A stretch of 64,000 bases of DNA from an uncultured Arachnia sp. (GTDB taxonomy: Bacteria; Actinomycetota; Actinomycetes; Propionibacteriales; Propionibacteriaceae), in contig CANMNB010000005.1 in the NCBI GenBank assembly GCA_947499145.1, positions 248,001-312,000 of the forward strand, read 5' to 3'. The notes beneath the pieces were generated by a model. It saw nothing but the letters and a program-made list of their open reading frames with translations. It made no database searches and was not told the DNA's origin. The position numbers and the translations under genes were made by a program. This document shows positions 50,119 to 59,123 of the stretch, piece by piece. Positions within the stretch are counted from its first letter, which is position 1; every line of letters starts with the position of its first letter.

Positions 50119-50883
50119 ATGGCTAGCGAGAAGGCCAAGGAGCTGGCGGCACGCCAGAAGGCGGAGATCCGCGCGGAGAAGTTGCGCCGCAAGAACTCCA
50201 CCGACCCCGCCGACTGGGGACGCACGCGGCAGCTCGTCGAGTCGTACAAGATGACGGCTCAGCACGACAAACCGCTGCCGTGGATTCTGCTCGGGGCCGG
50301 TGTCGGCTCCTTCCTCGTGGTGCTGGTGATCGGCTTCCTGCTGGACTCCCCCATCCTGTGGGGCATCCTCGGCGTCAGCGTCGGCATCCTGGTCGCGATG
50401 CTGATCTTCGTACAGCGCGCCAAGCGTGCCGCCTACAAGCGCTACGAGAACCAGGCGGGTTCCGCCGAGGTGGCGCTCCAGATGCTCGGCAAGAAGTGGA
50501 CGTACACGCCCGCCATCACCGCCACCCGCAACCGCGACAGCATCGACGTCATCCACCGCGTCCTCGGTCCCGGGGGCCTCATCCTCATCGGCGAGGGCGA
50601 CGCCAAGGCGCTCAAGGCCCAGCTCGCCAGCGAGAAGCGCAAGCACGAGCAGGTGGCCTACGGCGTCGAAGTGCAGACCATCCAGATGGGCAAGGGCGGC
50701 GGGCAGGTGCCGTTGGACCAGCTCGAGAAGCACATCAAGAAGCTGCCCAAGCAGCTCACCCCCGCCCGGGTCGTCGAGGTGCAGGCCCGCCTGCGCGCCC
50801 TGGACGCCATGCGTCCCAAGCTGCCCATCCCCAAGGGCCCCCTCAACGTCAAGGGCGCCAGACAAGCCATGCGCGGCCGCTGA
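50119..50883 (+). CDS. DUF4191-family membrane protein
   Basis: A 254-residue protein with a basic N-terminus (KAKELAARQKAEIRAEKLRRK), two adjacent helices (about 55-75 and 77-97: WILLGAGVGSFLVVLVIGFLL; WGILGVSVGILVAMLIFVQ), and a cytoplasmic domain with GPGGLILIGEG and KHIKKLPKQLTP. It matches the actinobacterial DUF4191 protein always found next to lipA; function unknown, a link to lipoate is only positional. ATG 50119 follows AGGAGA. Confidence 0.87.
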   Translation: MASEKAKELAARQKAEIRAEKLRRKNSTDPADWGRTRQLVESYKMTAQHDKPLPWILLGAGVGSFLVVLVIGFLLDSPILWGILGVSVGILVAMLIFVQRAKRAAYKRYENQAGSAEVALQMLGKKWTYTPAITATRNRDSIDVIHRVLGPGGLILIGEGDAKALKAQLASEKRKHEQVAYGVEVQTIQMGKGGGQVPLDQLEKHIKKLPKQLTPARVVEVQARLRALDAMRPKLPIPKGPLNVKGARQAMRGR

Positions 50884-50886
50884 CCG

Positions 50887-52641
<1,755 letters not shown>

Positions 52642-52658
52642 TCGTCGGAGGCGCAGCC

Positions 52659-52664
52659 TAGGCT
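52659..52664 (+). promoter_or_regulatory. -10 element, leaderless start of AAA ATPase gene
   Basis: TAGGCT, seven bases before ATG 52672. Confidence 0.6.
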
Positions 52665-52671
52665 CCCTGCC

Positions 52672-53835
52672 ATGTACACCACCCTCGCCGTCGCCGGCTA
52701 TCGCTCATTGCGGGACGTCCGGATCCGGCTCGGGGCGGTCACCGTCGTTCGCGGTGTCAACGGCTCGGGCAAATCCAACCTCTACAAGGCGCTACGGCTG
52801 CTCGCCGCCTGCGGACGGGACCGGCTGATCGGCTCCCTCGCACTGGAGGGCGGCTTGGATTCCGTGCTGTGGGCGGGACCGGAGAGCTTGGCAGGCGCCC
52901 GCCGCGGCCACCCCGTCCAGGGCACGGTCCGTGGCGGCCCGGTCTCCCTGCGGCTCGGAATCGGCGGAGACGGTCTGTCCTACCTCGCGGACCTCGGCCT
53001 GCCCCGCCCGGGTCTGGCCACGGCGTTCTCCCGCGACCCGGAGATCAAGCGCGAGTCCGTCTGGTTCGGCCCCGTGAAGCGGCCGGCCACAGACATCGCA
53101 CGGCGTCGCAACCACGTCGTCGAGGTTCGCGACGACGGCCCCTGGACTGCGGTCGACGAGACCCTCGCCACCCACCAGAGCCTCCTGTCGGTCGCGGCCG
53201 CGCCGGAGCTGCGCACCCTCCGCGACGAACTCGGCCGGTGGCGGTTCTACGACGCGCTGCGCACGGACCCCGACTCCCCCGCACGCCGGCCCCAGGTGGG
53301 CACCCGCACCTGGGCCCTCCACCATGACGGTCGGGACCTCGCTCCTGCCCTCCGGACCATCGAGGAGCACGGGCGCGCCGACCTCGCTGGATTCGTTGGC
53401 GACGCGTTCGACGGTGCCACCCTCCAGGTGCGCGTCGCCGACGGCCTCTTCGACGTCGCGCTGCAGCAGCCGGGCATGCTGCGGCCCCTGCGGGCGGCGG
53501 AGCTCTCCGACGGCACCCTGAAGTACCTGATGTGGCTCGCGGCGCTGCTCGCCCCCGACCGACCGCCGCTGGTCGCACTGAACGAGCCCGAGAACAGCTT
53601 GCACCCCAGCCTCCTGGGGCCGCTGGCGCGCCTGGTAACGGAGGCCTCGCGCGACACCCAGGTGGTGCTGGTGAGTCACTCCACCCAACTCGTGAGCCAC
53701 CTCCGTGGGGCCATGGCTGACTCCGGACGGGACGACCTGGAACTCGTCAGCCTGACCAAGGACCTCGGCGAGACCGTCGTGGAGGGCCAGGGCCTCCTCA
53801 CCACCCCGCCATGGGAGTGGGGGTCTCGCGGCTAG
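52672..53835 (+). CDS. AAA family ATPase, SMC/RecF-like (COG4637 type)
   Basis: A 387-residue single-chain ATPase. Walker A is GVNGSGKSN near residue 26, the ABC-like signature is ELSDGTLKYL and Walker B is LVALNEPENSLHP, with Asn in place of the usual Asp, then a His switch in VSHSTQL. The middle 200 residues form a lid rather than a long coiled coil. Such proteins resemble OLD/RecF ATPases used in DNA repair or defence, but there is no nuclease domain or partner gene here. Function unknown. Confidence 0.75.
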   Translation: MYTTLAVAGYRSLRDVRIRLGAVTVVRGVNGSGKSNLYKALRLLAACGRDRLIGSLALEGGLDSVLWAGPESLAGARRGHPVQGTVRGGPVSLRLGIGGDGLSYLADLGLPRPGLATAFSRDPEIKRESVWFGPVKRPATDIARRRNHVVEVRDDGPWTAVDETLATHQSLLSVAAAPELRTLRDELGRWRFYDALRTDPDSPARRPQVGTRTWALHHDGRDLAPALRTIEEHGRADLAGFVGDAFDGATLQVRVADGLFDVALQQPGMLRPLRAAELSDGTLKYLMWLAALLAPDRPPLVALNEPENSLHPSLLGPLARLVTEASRDTQVVLVSHSTQLVSHLRGAMADSGRDDLELVSLTKDLGETVVEGQGLLTTPPWEWGSRG

Positions 53836-53838
53836 GCT
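53833..53838 (+). promoter_or_regulatory. -10 element, leaderless start of acuI-like gene
   Basis: TAGGCT, seven bases before ATG 53846; it overlaps the stop codon of the AAA ATPase gene. Confidence 0.6.
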
Positions 53839-53845
53839 GGCCAGC

Positions 53846-54835
53846 ATGGGCAGGGCAATCATCGTGTCGGAACAGGACGGTCGGGCGGACGCACGGCTCA
53901 CGGACCTCGACGAGGGACTCCTGGACGACCTCGGCACCGTCGTCGAGGTGGCGTACTCCGACCTCAACTACAAGGATGCGCTGGCCGTGACCGGGCGGCC
54001 GGGCGTCGTGCGGCGCCACCCCCTGATTGCGGGGATCGACGTCGTCGGTCGCGTCGTCGAGAGCGACGACCCGCGCTTCGGAGCCGGCGCCTGGCTGGTG
54101 CTCACCGGCGGCGGGCTGTCCGAGACGCGGCACGGCGGGTACGCGACGCGGGCGCACGTCGACGCAGCCCTCGCCCTCCCGCTGCCCGATGGCCTGACCC
54201 CGGCGCGCGCGGCGGCGCTCGGGACCGCCGGCTACACCGCGGCCCTCGCCGTCGACCGCCTCGCGGCGGACGGCGTCACGCCCGACGATGGCCCGATCCT
54301 CGTGACCGGCGCCACCGGTGGGGTCGGCTCCATCGCGCTGCTCCTGCTGGCGGCTGCCGGGTTCGAGGCACACGCGCTGACCGGCCGCCGCTCGGACTAC
54401 GAGGACTACCTGCGCCGGCTGGGGGCCGCCGCCGTCGTGGACCGCGAGGATCTCTCCGGGGAGGGCCGTCCTCTCCAGAGGGCCACATGGGCGGGGGTCG
54501 TCGACACCGTGGGGGGCGAGGTGCTGGCCAACGCCATCGCCCGCACCCGGCCGGCCGGCGTCGTGGCGGCCTGTGGCCTCGCGGGATCCCCCCAGTTGCC
54601 GACGACAGTCCTGCCATTCATCCTGCGCGGGGTGACGCTGGCCGGGATCGACTCCGTCTGGGCACCCCTCGAGGCTCGGGAGCGGGCCTGGGCTCGGTTG
54701 GCCCGGGACATCGACGGTGCGGTCCTGGACGGGCTCACCAGCGCGGTGGGGCTCGACCACGTGATCCCGACGGCCGAGGACCTGCTGGCGGGGCGGACCC
54801 ACGGCCGCATCCGGGTGGACGTCAGCGGCGGTTGA
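53846..54835 (+). CDS. acuI: YhdH/AcuI-type acrylyl-CoA/quinone oxidoreductase
   Basis: A 329-residue zinc-free medium-chain dehydrogenase/reductase. YSDLNYKDALAVTG near residue 37 is the mark of the YhdH/AcuI group, which reduces acrylyl-CoA with NADPH; the nucleotide motif TGATGGVGSIA and DTVGGEVLANA follow. It may detoxify acrylyl-CoA from propionate or 3-hydroxypropionate metabolism. Its 3' end overlaps the convergent RDD gene by 14 bases. Confidence 0.87.
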   Translation: MGRAIIVSEQDGRADARLTDLDEGLLDDLGTVVEVAYSDLNYKDALAVTGRPGVVRRHPLIAGIDVVGRVVESDDPRFGAGAWLVLTGGGLSETRHGGYATRAHVDAALALPLPDGLTPARAAALGTAGYTAALAVDRLAADGVTPDDGPILVTGATGGVGSIALLLLAAAGFEAHALTGRRSDYEDYLRRLGAAAVVDREDLSGEGRPLQRATWAGVVDTVGGEVLANAIARTRPAGVVAACGLAGSPQLPTTVLPFILRGVTLAGIDSVWAPLEARERAWARLARDIDGAVLDGLTSAVGLDHVIPTAEDLLAGRTHGRIRVDVSGG

Positions 54836-55244
54836 CCACCGCGGTGCCGAGCATCAGGTCAGCCAGGTGCCGACGCTCCGCGCCCACCACCACGACGGGC
54901 ACGACGAGGCACTTCAGCAGGGTCCGCAGCACCGGGCGCCACACTCCGAGCTCCCGGCCATCGAGTCGCACCACCCCGATCCCCGCCACGAGCTGGCCGA
55001 ACGAACCGCCGGTGATCACCGTCAGGATCGAGGCCTGGACGAAGAACACGGCCAGCACCATGAAGGATCTCCAGCCGCTCTCGGTCATCACCCCCGTCCC
55101 GAACACGGCCACGGCCACCACCATCGAGGCCGCCCAGTCCCCCACGAGGGCGGCGATCCGGGGCCACCAGCCCGCCAGGGATCCCTTGCCATCCGCGGGC
55201 AGGCCCACTCCCGCGCCGGGACCGATATCCGAGGAGCTCGTCAC
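54822..55244 (-). CDS. RDD-family membrane protein
   Basis: A 140-residue RDD protein with three hydrophobic segments. The family's first Arg is in WPRIAALVGDW, and the Asp pair is reflected in RHLADLMLGT at the end. Function unknown; it stands next to glnA in mycobacteria too (Rv2219A). GTG 55244 is chosen because TAGTGT lies eight bases upstream; a longer frame begins within that hexamer. Confidence 0.83.
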   Translation of the reverse strand: MTSSSDIGPGAGVGLPADGKGSLAGWWPRIAALVGDWAASMVVAVAVFGTGVMTESGWRSFMVLAVFFVQASILTVITGGSFGQLVAGIGVVRLDGRELGVWRPVLRTLLKCLVVPVVVVGAERRHLADLMLGTAVVNRR

Positions 55245-55252
55245 AGGCCGAA

Positions 55253-55258
55253 ACACTA
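55253..55258 (-). promoter_or_regulatory. -10 element, leaderless start of RDD gene
   Basis: TAGTGT on the minus strand, eight bases before GTG 55244. Confidence 0.5.
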
Positions 55259-55268
55259 CCGGTAGCGT

Positions 55269-55284
55269 GTAACCCGGCTGTTAC
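55269..55284. promoter_or_regulatory. GlnR-like box upstream of glnA
   Basis: GTAAC-CCGGCT-GTTAC. It fits the first half of the actinobacterial GlnR site (GTnAC-N6-GaAAC) and is a perfect inverted repeat. It lies 33 bases before the glnA -10, between it and the RDD promoter. Confidence 0.5.
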
Positions 55285-55316
55285 GCATGCGCAACTGCGG
55301 GGCAATGCCGGCCCTC

Positions 55317-55322
55317 TAGGGT
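55317..55322 (+). promoter_or_regulatory. -10 element of glnA
   Basis: TAGGGT; leader of about 30 nt with GGAGG at 55346-55350, nine bases before ATG 55360. Confidence 0.55.
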
Positions 55323-55359
55323 CAGCCTTGTTCCATTACGAGTGTGGAGGAAACCACCT

Positions 55360-56781
55360 ATGTTCACCGGTTCTGAGGACCTGCTGGCCTACGTCAAGGA
55401 GGAGGGCATCGAGACCATCGACTGCCGCTTCTGCGACCTGCCCGGCGTCATGCAGCACTTCACCGTCCCGGCCACGTCCTTCGGGCCCGAGGTCTTCGAG
55501 GAGGGACTCGCGTTCGACGGCTCGTCGATCACCGGCTTCCAGAAGATCCACGAGTCCGACATGGCGCTGTTCCCGGACCCGACCAGCGCCTTCGTGGACC
55601 CGTTCCGGAAGTCCAAGACGCTGAACCTGAACTTCTTCGTCCACGACCCGTTGACCAAGGAGCCCTATTCCCGCGACCCGCGCAACATCGCGCGCAAGGC
55701 CGAGGCCTACCTCTCCTCCACCGGAGTTGGTGACACCGCCTTCTTCGCCCCCGAGGCCGAGTTCTACGTCTTCGACGACATCCGTTTCGAGTCCTCGGCG
55801 AACGCGTCGTACTACCACATCGATTCCGAGGCAGGTGCCTGGAACACCGGTCGCGTGGAGAACGGCGGCAACCGCGGCTACAAGGTGAAGTACAAGGGCG
55901 GCTACTTCCCCGTCGCCCCAGTGGACCACTTCGGTGACCTCCGCGACGACATCGTGCGCCACATGGAGGAGTCCGGGCTCGTCGTGGAACGCGCCCACCA
56001 CGAGGTGGGAACCGCCGGCCAAGCCGAGATCAACTGGCGCTTCGACACCATGCTGAAGTCCGCGGACAACGTCATGAAGTTCAAGTACCTGGTGAAGAAC
56101 ACCGCGTGGGAAGCCGGCAAGACCGCCACGTTCATGCCGAAGCCGATCTTCGGCGACAACGGCTCCGGCATGCACTGCCACCAGTCGATCTGGAACGACG
56201 GCGAACCGCTGTTCTATGACGAGAGTGGCTACGGCGGCCTGTCCGACACGGCCCGCTGGTACATCGGCGGCCTGCTCAAGCACGCCCCCGCCCTGCTCGC
56301 CTTCACGAACCCCTCGATCAACTCCTACCACCGACTCGTCCCGGGATTCGAGGCGCCGGTGAACCTCGTCTATTCGCAGCGCAACCGCTCCGCCTGCATC
56401 CGCATCCCGATCACGGGATCGAACCCCAAGGCCAAGCGCATCGAGTTCCGCTGCCCCGACCCGTCGTCCAACCCGTACCTGGCCTTCGCCGCCATGCTGT
56501 TGGCGGGCCTCGACGGGATCCAGAACCGCATCGAGCCGCCAGCGCCGATCGACAAGGACCTCTACGAACTGCCCCCCGACGAGCACGCCGAGGTGGAGAC
56601 CGTCCCGGCCTCCCTGGGTGCCGTCCTCGATGCACTCGAGGCCGACCATGAGTTCCTGCTGGCCGGTGACGTGTTCACGCCGGACCTGATCGACACGTGG
56701 ATCGAGCTCAAGCGCGCCGAGATCGCGCAGCTGGCGCTGCGCCCGCACCCCTACGAGTTCGACCTCTACTACGCCATCTGA
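55360..56781 (+). CDS. glnA: Glutamine synthetase type I
   Basis: A 473-residue GSI-beta enzyme making glutamine from glutamate, ammonia and ATP. The N-terminal beta-grasp has FDGSSITGF; catalytic motifs include [21 protein letters not shown] and the adenylylation site Tyr in DLYELPP, so activity is probably controlled by GlnE. ATG 55360 follows GGAGG. A GlnR-like box upstream suggests nitrogen control. A long hairpin ends the transcript. It corresponds to mycobacterial glnA1. Confidence 0.95.
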   Translation: MFTGSEDLLAYVKEEGIETIDCRFCDLPGVMQHFTVPATSFGPEVFEEGLAFDGSSITGFQKIHESDMALFPDPTSAFVDPFRKSKTLNLNFFVHDPLTKEPYSRDPRNIARKAEAYLSSTGVGDTAFFAPEAEFYVFDDIRFESSANASYYHIDSEAGAWNTGRVENGGNRGYKVKYKGGYFPVAPVDHFGDLRDDIVRHMEESGLVVERAHHEVGTAGQAEINWRFDTMLKSADNVMKFKYLVKNTAWEAGKTATFMPKPIFGDNGSGMHCHQSIWNDGEPLFYDESGYGGLSDTARWYIGGLLKHAPALLAFTNPSINSYHRLVPGFEAPVNLVYSQRNRSACIRIPITGSNPKAKRIEFRCPDPSSNPYLAFAAMLLAGLDGIQNRIEPPAPIDKDLYELPPDEHAEVETVPASLGAVLDALEADHEFLLAGDVFTPDLIDTWIELKRAEIAQLALRPHPYEFDLYYAI

Positions 56782-56799
56782 GTCCGTCGGGCGTACCTG

Positions 56800-56868
56800 A
56801 AGGGGGCCCGATCGGCGGAGGCATGGACACTGTGTCCACGGCCTCCCCGATCGGGCCCCCTTCGTGCA
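56800..56868. terminator. Long hairpin after glnA, GTGCACGAAGGGG family copy 2
   Basis: Arms at 56800-56822 and 56841-56862 (AAGGGGGCCCGATCGG and complement, one bulge) with a further TGGACAC/TGTGTCCA tip. It ends TTCGTGCAC (56861-56868 region), like the inverted repeat at 4669-4745. It lies between convergent glnA and the symporter gene. Confidence 0.75.
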
Positions 56869-56891
56869 CGCTGAGAAGCGCAAGCACGCCA

Positions 56892-56929
56892 AACGGCGGC
56901 CGCTCCGGAATACCGGGACGGCCGCCGTT
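56892..56929 (-). terminator. Hairpin terminator after the symporter gene
   Basis: AACGGCGGCCG (56892-56902) pairs with CGGCCGCCGTT (56919-56929), 15 bases from the symporter stop on the minus strand. Confidence 0.7.
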
Positions 56930-56943
56930 GAGTGCGCGTTGCG

Positions 56944-58305
56944 CTAGATCTTCACGCCCTCGAAGTCCGGGGTCGCGTCATAGATCTCGCGGTCGAGGAT
57001 CCCCTCCCGCTTGGCGACGACCGTCGGCACGAGCGCCTGGCCGGTGACGTTGAGCGCGGTGCGCCCCATGTCGACGATGGGCTCCACGGCCAGCAGCAGG
57101 CCGACGCCGGCGAGTGGCAGCCCCAGCGTGGACAGGGTGAGCGTCAGCATCACGGTGGCACCGGTGGTCCCGGCCGTGGCGGCCGAGCCGAGCACGGACA
57201 CGAAGATGATCAGCAGGTAGTGGGTGATCGTCAAGTCGACGCCGTAGAACTGCGCCACGAAGATGGCTGCGAGAGCCGGGAAGACTGCAGCGCAACCGTC
57301 CATCTTGGTGGTGGCGCCCAGCGGCACGGCGAAGCTGGCGTAGGACCTCGGGACACCTAGGTTCCGCTCGGCGACCTGCTCGGTGACGGGCATGACGCCG
57401 ATCGACGAGCGAGTTACGAAGCCGAGTGTGATGACGGGCCAGACGTTGCGGTAGAACTGCGCGATCGGCAGGCCGTTCAGCTTGAGCACCACGGGGTAGA
57501 CGACTGCCCAGACCAGGATCAGTCCGACGTAGAGGGCGATGACGAACGTCCCCAGCGACGTCAGCGATGACCAGCCGTAGGTGACGACGGCGCGGCCGAT
57601 GAGCGCGGCGGTGCCGATCGGGGCCAGGCGGATGACCCACCACAGGACCTTCTGCACGACGGCGAGCGCCGAGTCGGCGAAGCTGATGAACGGCGCCGCC
57701 TTCTCCCCCACCTTGAGCGCAGCGACGCCCAGGGCGATGGAGATGACGATGATCTGCAGGACGTTGAAGCTGGGGCTGGCCGTGAAGCCCGCCTCGGCGG
57801 AACCCCGGAGCCCGACCTCGAGGCCAAAGATGTTGCTGGGGATGAGACCGGTCAGGAACGCGGTCCAGGAGCCGACGCGCCCGGGCTCGCCAGCGGCGTC
57901 ACCGGAGACCCCGGCGGTGAGCCAGGGCGAGGTCACGAGACCGACGGCGATGCCGATGAGCACCGAGGCGAAGGCGGTGATCCCGAACCAGATGAGGGTC
58001 TGGACGGCAAGACGGGCCGCGTTCGACACCTCACGAAGCCGGGCGATGGAGCTGATCACGGCGGTGAAGACGAGGGGGACGACGAGCAGCCTCAAGAGGC
58101 CGACATAGGCGCCGCCGATCTCGCTCAGGGTGGCGGTGAGCCAGTTGGCCTCGCCGTCGGGGGTCTGGCCGATGGCAATGGCGATGGCGCCCAGCACGAG
58201 GCCGACGACGAGGCCGATGACGATCTGGACACTGAACTTCGACAGGGGGTTGGTGCGCTTGGGCGCCTGTGGTGGTGCCGACGGTGCGGCGGTATCTGCG
58301 GACAC
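56944..58305 (-). CDS. gltP: Dicarboxylate/amino acid:cation symporter (DAACS)
   Basis: A 453-residue transporter of the glutamate/aspartate/C4-dicarboxylate family. Eight helices plus two re-entrant loops are expected; the Ser-rich loop appears as TRSSIGVMPVTE and the substrate site as GTTGATVMLTL and the conserved Asp-rich helix region (DMGRTALNVTGQALV). Whether it carries glutamate, aspartate or succinate cannot be told; being next to glnA makes glutamate attractive. GTG 58305 follows GAGGA. Confidence 0.88.
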   Translation of the reverse strand: MSADTAAPSAPPQAPKRTNPLSKFSVQIVIGLVVGLVLGAIAIAIGQTPDGEANWLTATLSEIGGAYVGLLRLLVVPLVFTAVISSIARLREVSNAARLAVQTLIWFGITAFASVLIGIAVGLVTSPWLTAGVSGDAAGEPGRVGSWTAFLTGLIPSNIFGLEVGLRGSAEAGFTASPSFNVLQIIVISIALGVAALKVGEKAAPFISFADSALAVVQKVLWWVIRLAPIGTAALIGRAVVTYGWSSLTSLGTFVIALYVGLILVWAVVYPVVLKLNGLPIAQFYRNVWPVITLGFVTRSSIGVMPVTEQVAERNLGVPRSYASFAVPLGATTKMDGCAAVFPALAAIFVAQFYGVDLTITHYLLIIFVSVLGSAATAGTTGATVMLTLTLSTLGLPLAGVGLLLAVEPIVDMGRTALNVTGQALVPTVVAKREGILDREIYDATPDFEGVKI

Positions 58306-58538
58306 GGTGGTTCCTCACTGGGACAGGGGGTGGGTGGGCCGGAAGGGCCCCGGCCGGGGCGTGGTGGAGCGGTGACTCGGATGCGCCTGGAGGGACCTCA
58401 ACAGACGGCGCTGGCCTGCAGGCGCAGGTCGACCCACGCTCGCGTCACCAGCATCAGTTCCATGGACACATCCAAACACGGATTCACATGGACGAACGAC
58501 CATGATCGCTGACCGAGAACACGGCGATGACCGATCCG
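58306..58538. other. Intergenic stretch without a gene
   Basis: About 230 bp upstream of the symporter. The first part carries the symporter's ribosome site (GAGGA). No convincing open frame, terminator or RNA was seen in the rest. Confidence 0.6.
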
Positions 58539-58554
58539 AAACCCCCGGGGGTTT
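58539..58554. promoter_or_regulatory. Perfect palindrome at the -35 of the CxxC membrane gene (CsoR-like operator)
   Basis: AAACCCCC-GGGGGTTT, 16 bp. Its centre lies where the -35 of the downstream promoter would be. A run of G/C flanked by A/T with dyad symmetry is the form of CsoR/RcnR-family (copper, nickel or persulfide sensor) operators. Confidence 0.5.
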
Positions 58555-58566
58555 GCCCTCATCGCC

Positions 58567-58572
58567 TACCAT
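58567..58572 (+). promoter_or_regulatory. -10 element, leaderless start of CxxC membrane gene
   Basis: TACCAT, seven bases before ATG 58580. Confidence 0.55.
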
Positions 58573-58579
58573 CGGGCGC

Positions 58580-59086
58580 ATGACCCTGGTCGCCCCCACG
58601 CTCATCGCCCCGATCCGCACCCGCTGGTGGCAGCGCCTGAGTCGGCGGGGCATCGCCGTGGGCGTCGCGGCGGCCGTCGCCTACGTCTTGGCGGTGGGGA
58701 TTCCCACGACGCTGATCCCCAACCCCATCTTCGGCCGCGAGATCCCACCCACGTGGTGGGCCTGGCCGTCCCTGCTGCTGACAGCCGCCCTGGTCGGACT
58801 GCTCACCGCCACTTACATCGCACCCACCAAGGTGGCGTCCCCGCTGCCCGGCGCCGAGGAACCCACGCCGAAGAAGGGCGTCATCGGCGCCGCCTTGACG
58901 TACTTCGCCGTCGGCTGCCCGGTCTGCAACAAGATCGTCCTCCTGGCCCTGGGATGGAACGGGGCCCTGACGTGGTTCCAGCCCTTCCAGCCCGTGCTGC
59001 AGGTCGCCGCGATCGCCCTCCTGGCGTGGGCGATCTGGCAGCGCTTCCGCAACCTCGACGGTTGCCTCGCACGCGCCGCCGCCTAG
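58580..59086 (+). CDS. Membrane protein with GCPVCNK (CxxC) motif
   Basis: A 168-residue protein with about four hydrophobic segments (near 25-45, 65-85, 104-125, 136-152). The motif VGCPVCNKIVLLALG places a CxxC pair at the start of the third helix; another Cys is near the C-terminus (DGCLARA). This suggests redox or metal handling in the membrane. I do not recognise the family. It sits behind a CsoR-like palindrome and just before an MMPL transporter with its own promoter. Confidence 0.65.
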   Translation: MTLVAPTLIAPIRTRWWQRLSRRGIAVGVAAAVAYVLAVGIPTTLIPNPIFGREIPPTWWAWPSLLLTAALVGLLTATYIAPTKVASPLPGAEEPTPKKGVIGAALTYFAVGCPVCNKIVLLALGWNGALTWFQPFQPVLQVAAIALLAWAIWQRFRNLDGCLARAAA

Positions 59087-59088
59087 TC

Positions 59089-59104
59089 TTTTCGATTATC
59101 AAAA
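59089..59104. promoter_or_regulatory. AT-rich imperfect dyad at the MMPL promoter
   Basis: TTTTCGAT-TATCAAAA, with GAT/ATC half-sites flanked by T4/A4, overlapping the -35 position of the MMPL gene. It stands out from the GC-rich surroundings and may bind a TetR- or MarR-type repressor. Confidence 0.4.
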
Positions 59105-59111
59105 CATCCAC

Positions 59112-59117
59112 TACAGT
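59112..59117 (+). promoter_or_regulatory. -10 element, leaderless start of MMPL gene
   Basis: TACAGT, six bases before GTG 59124. Confidence 0.55.
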
Positions 59118-59123
59118 CGGGGC

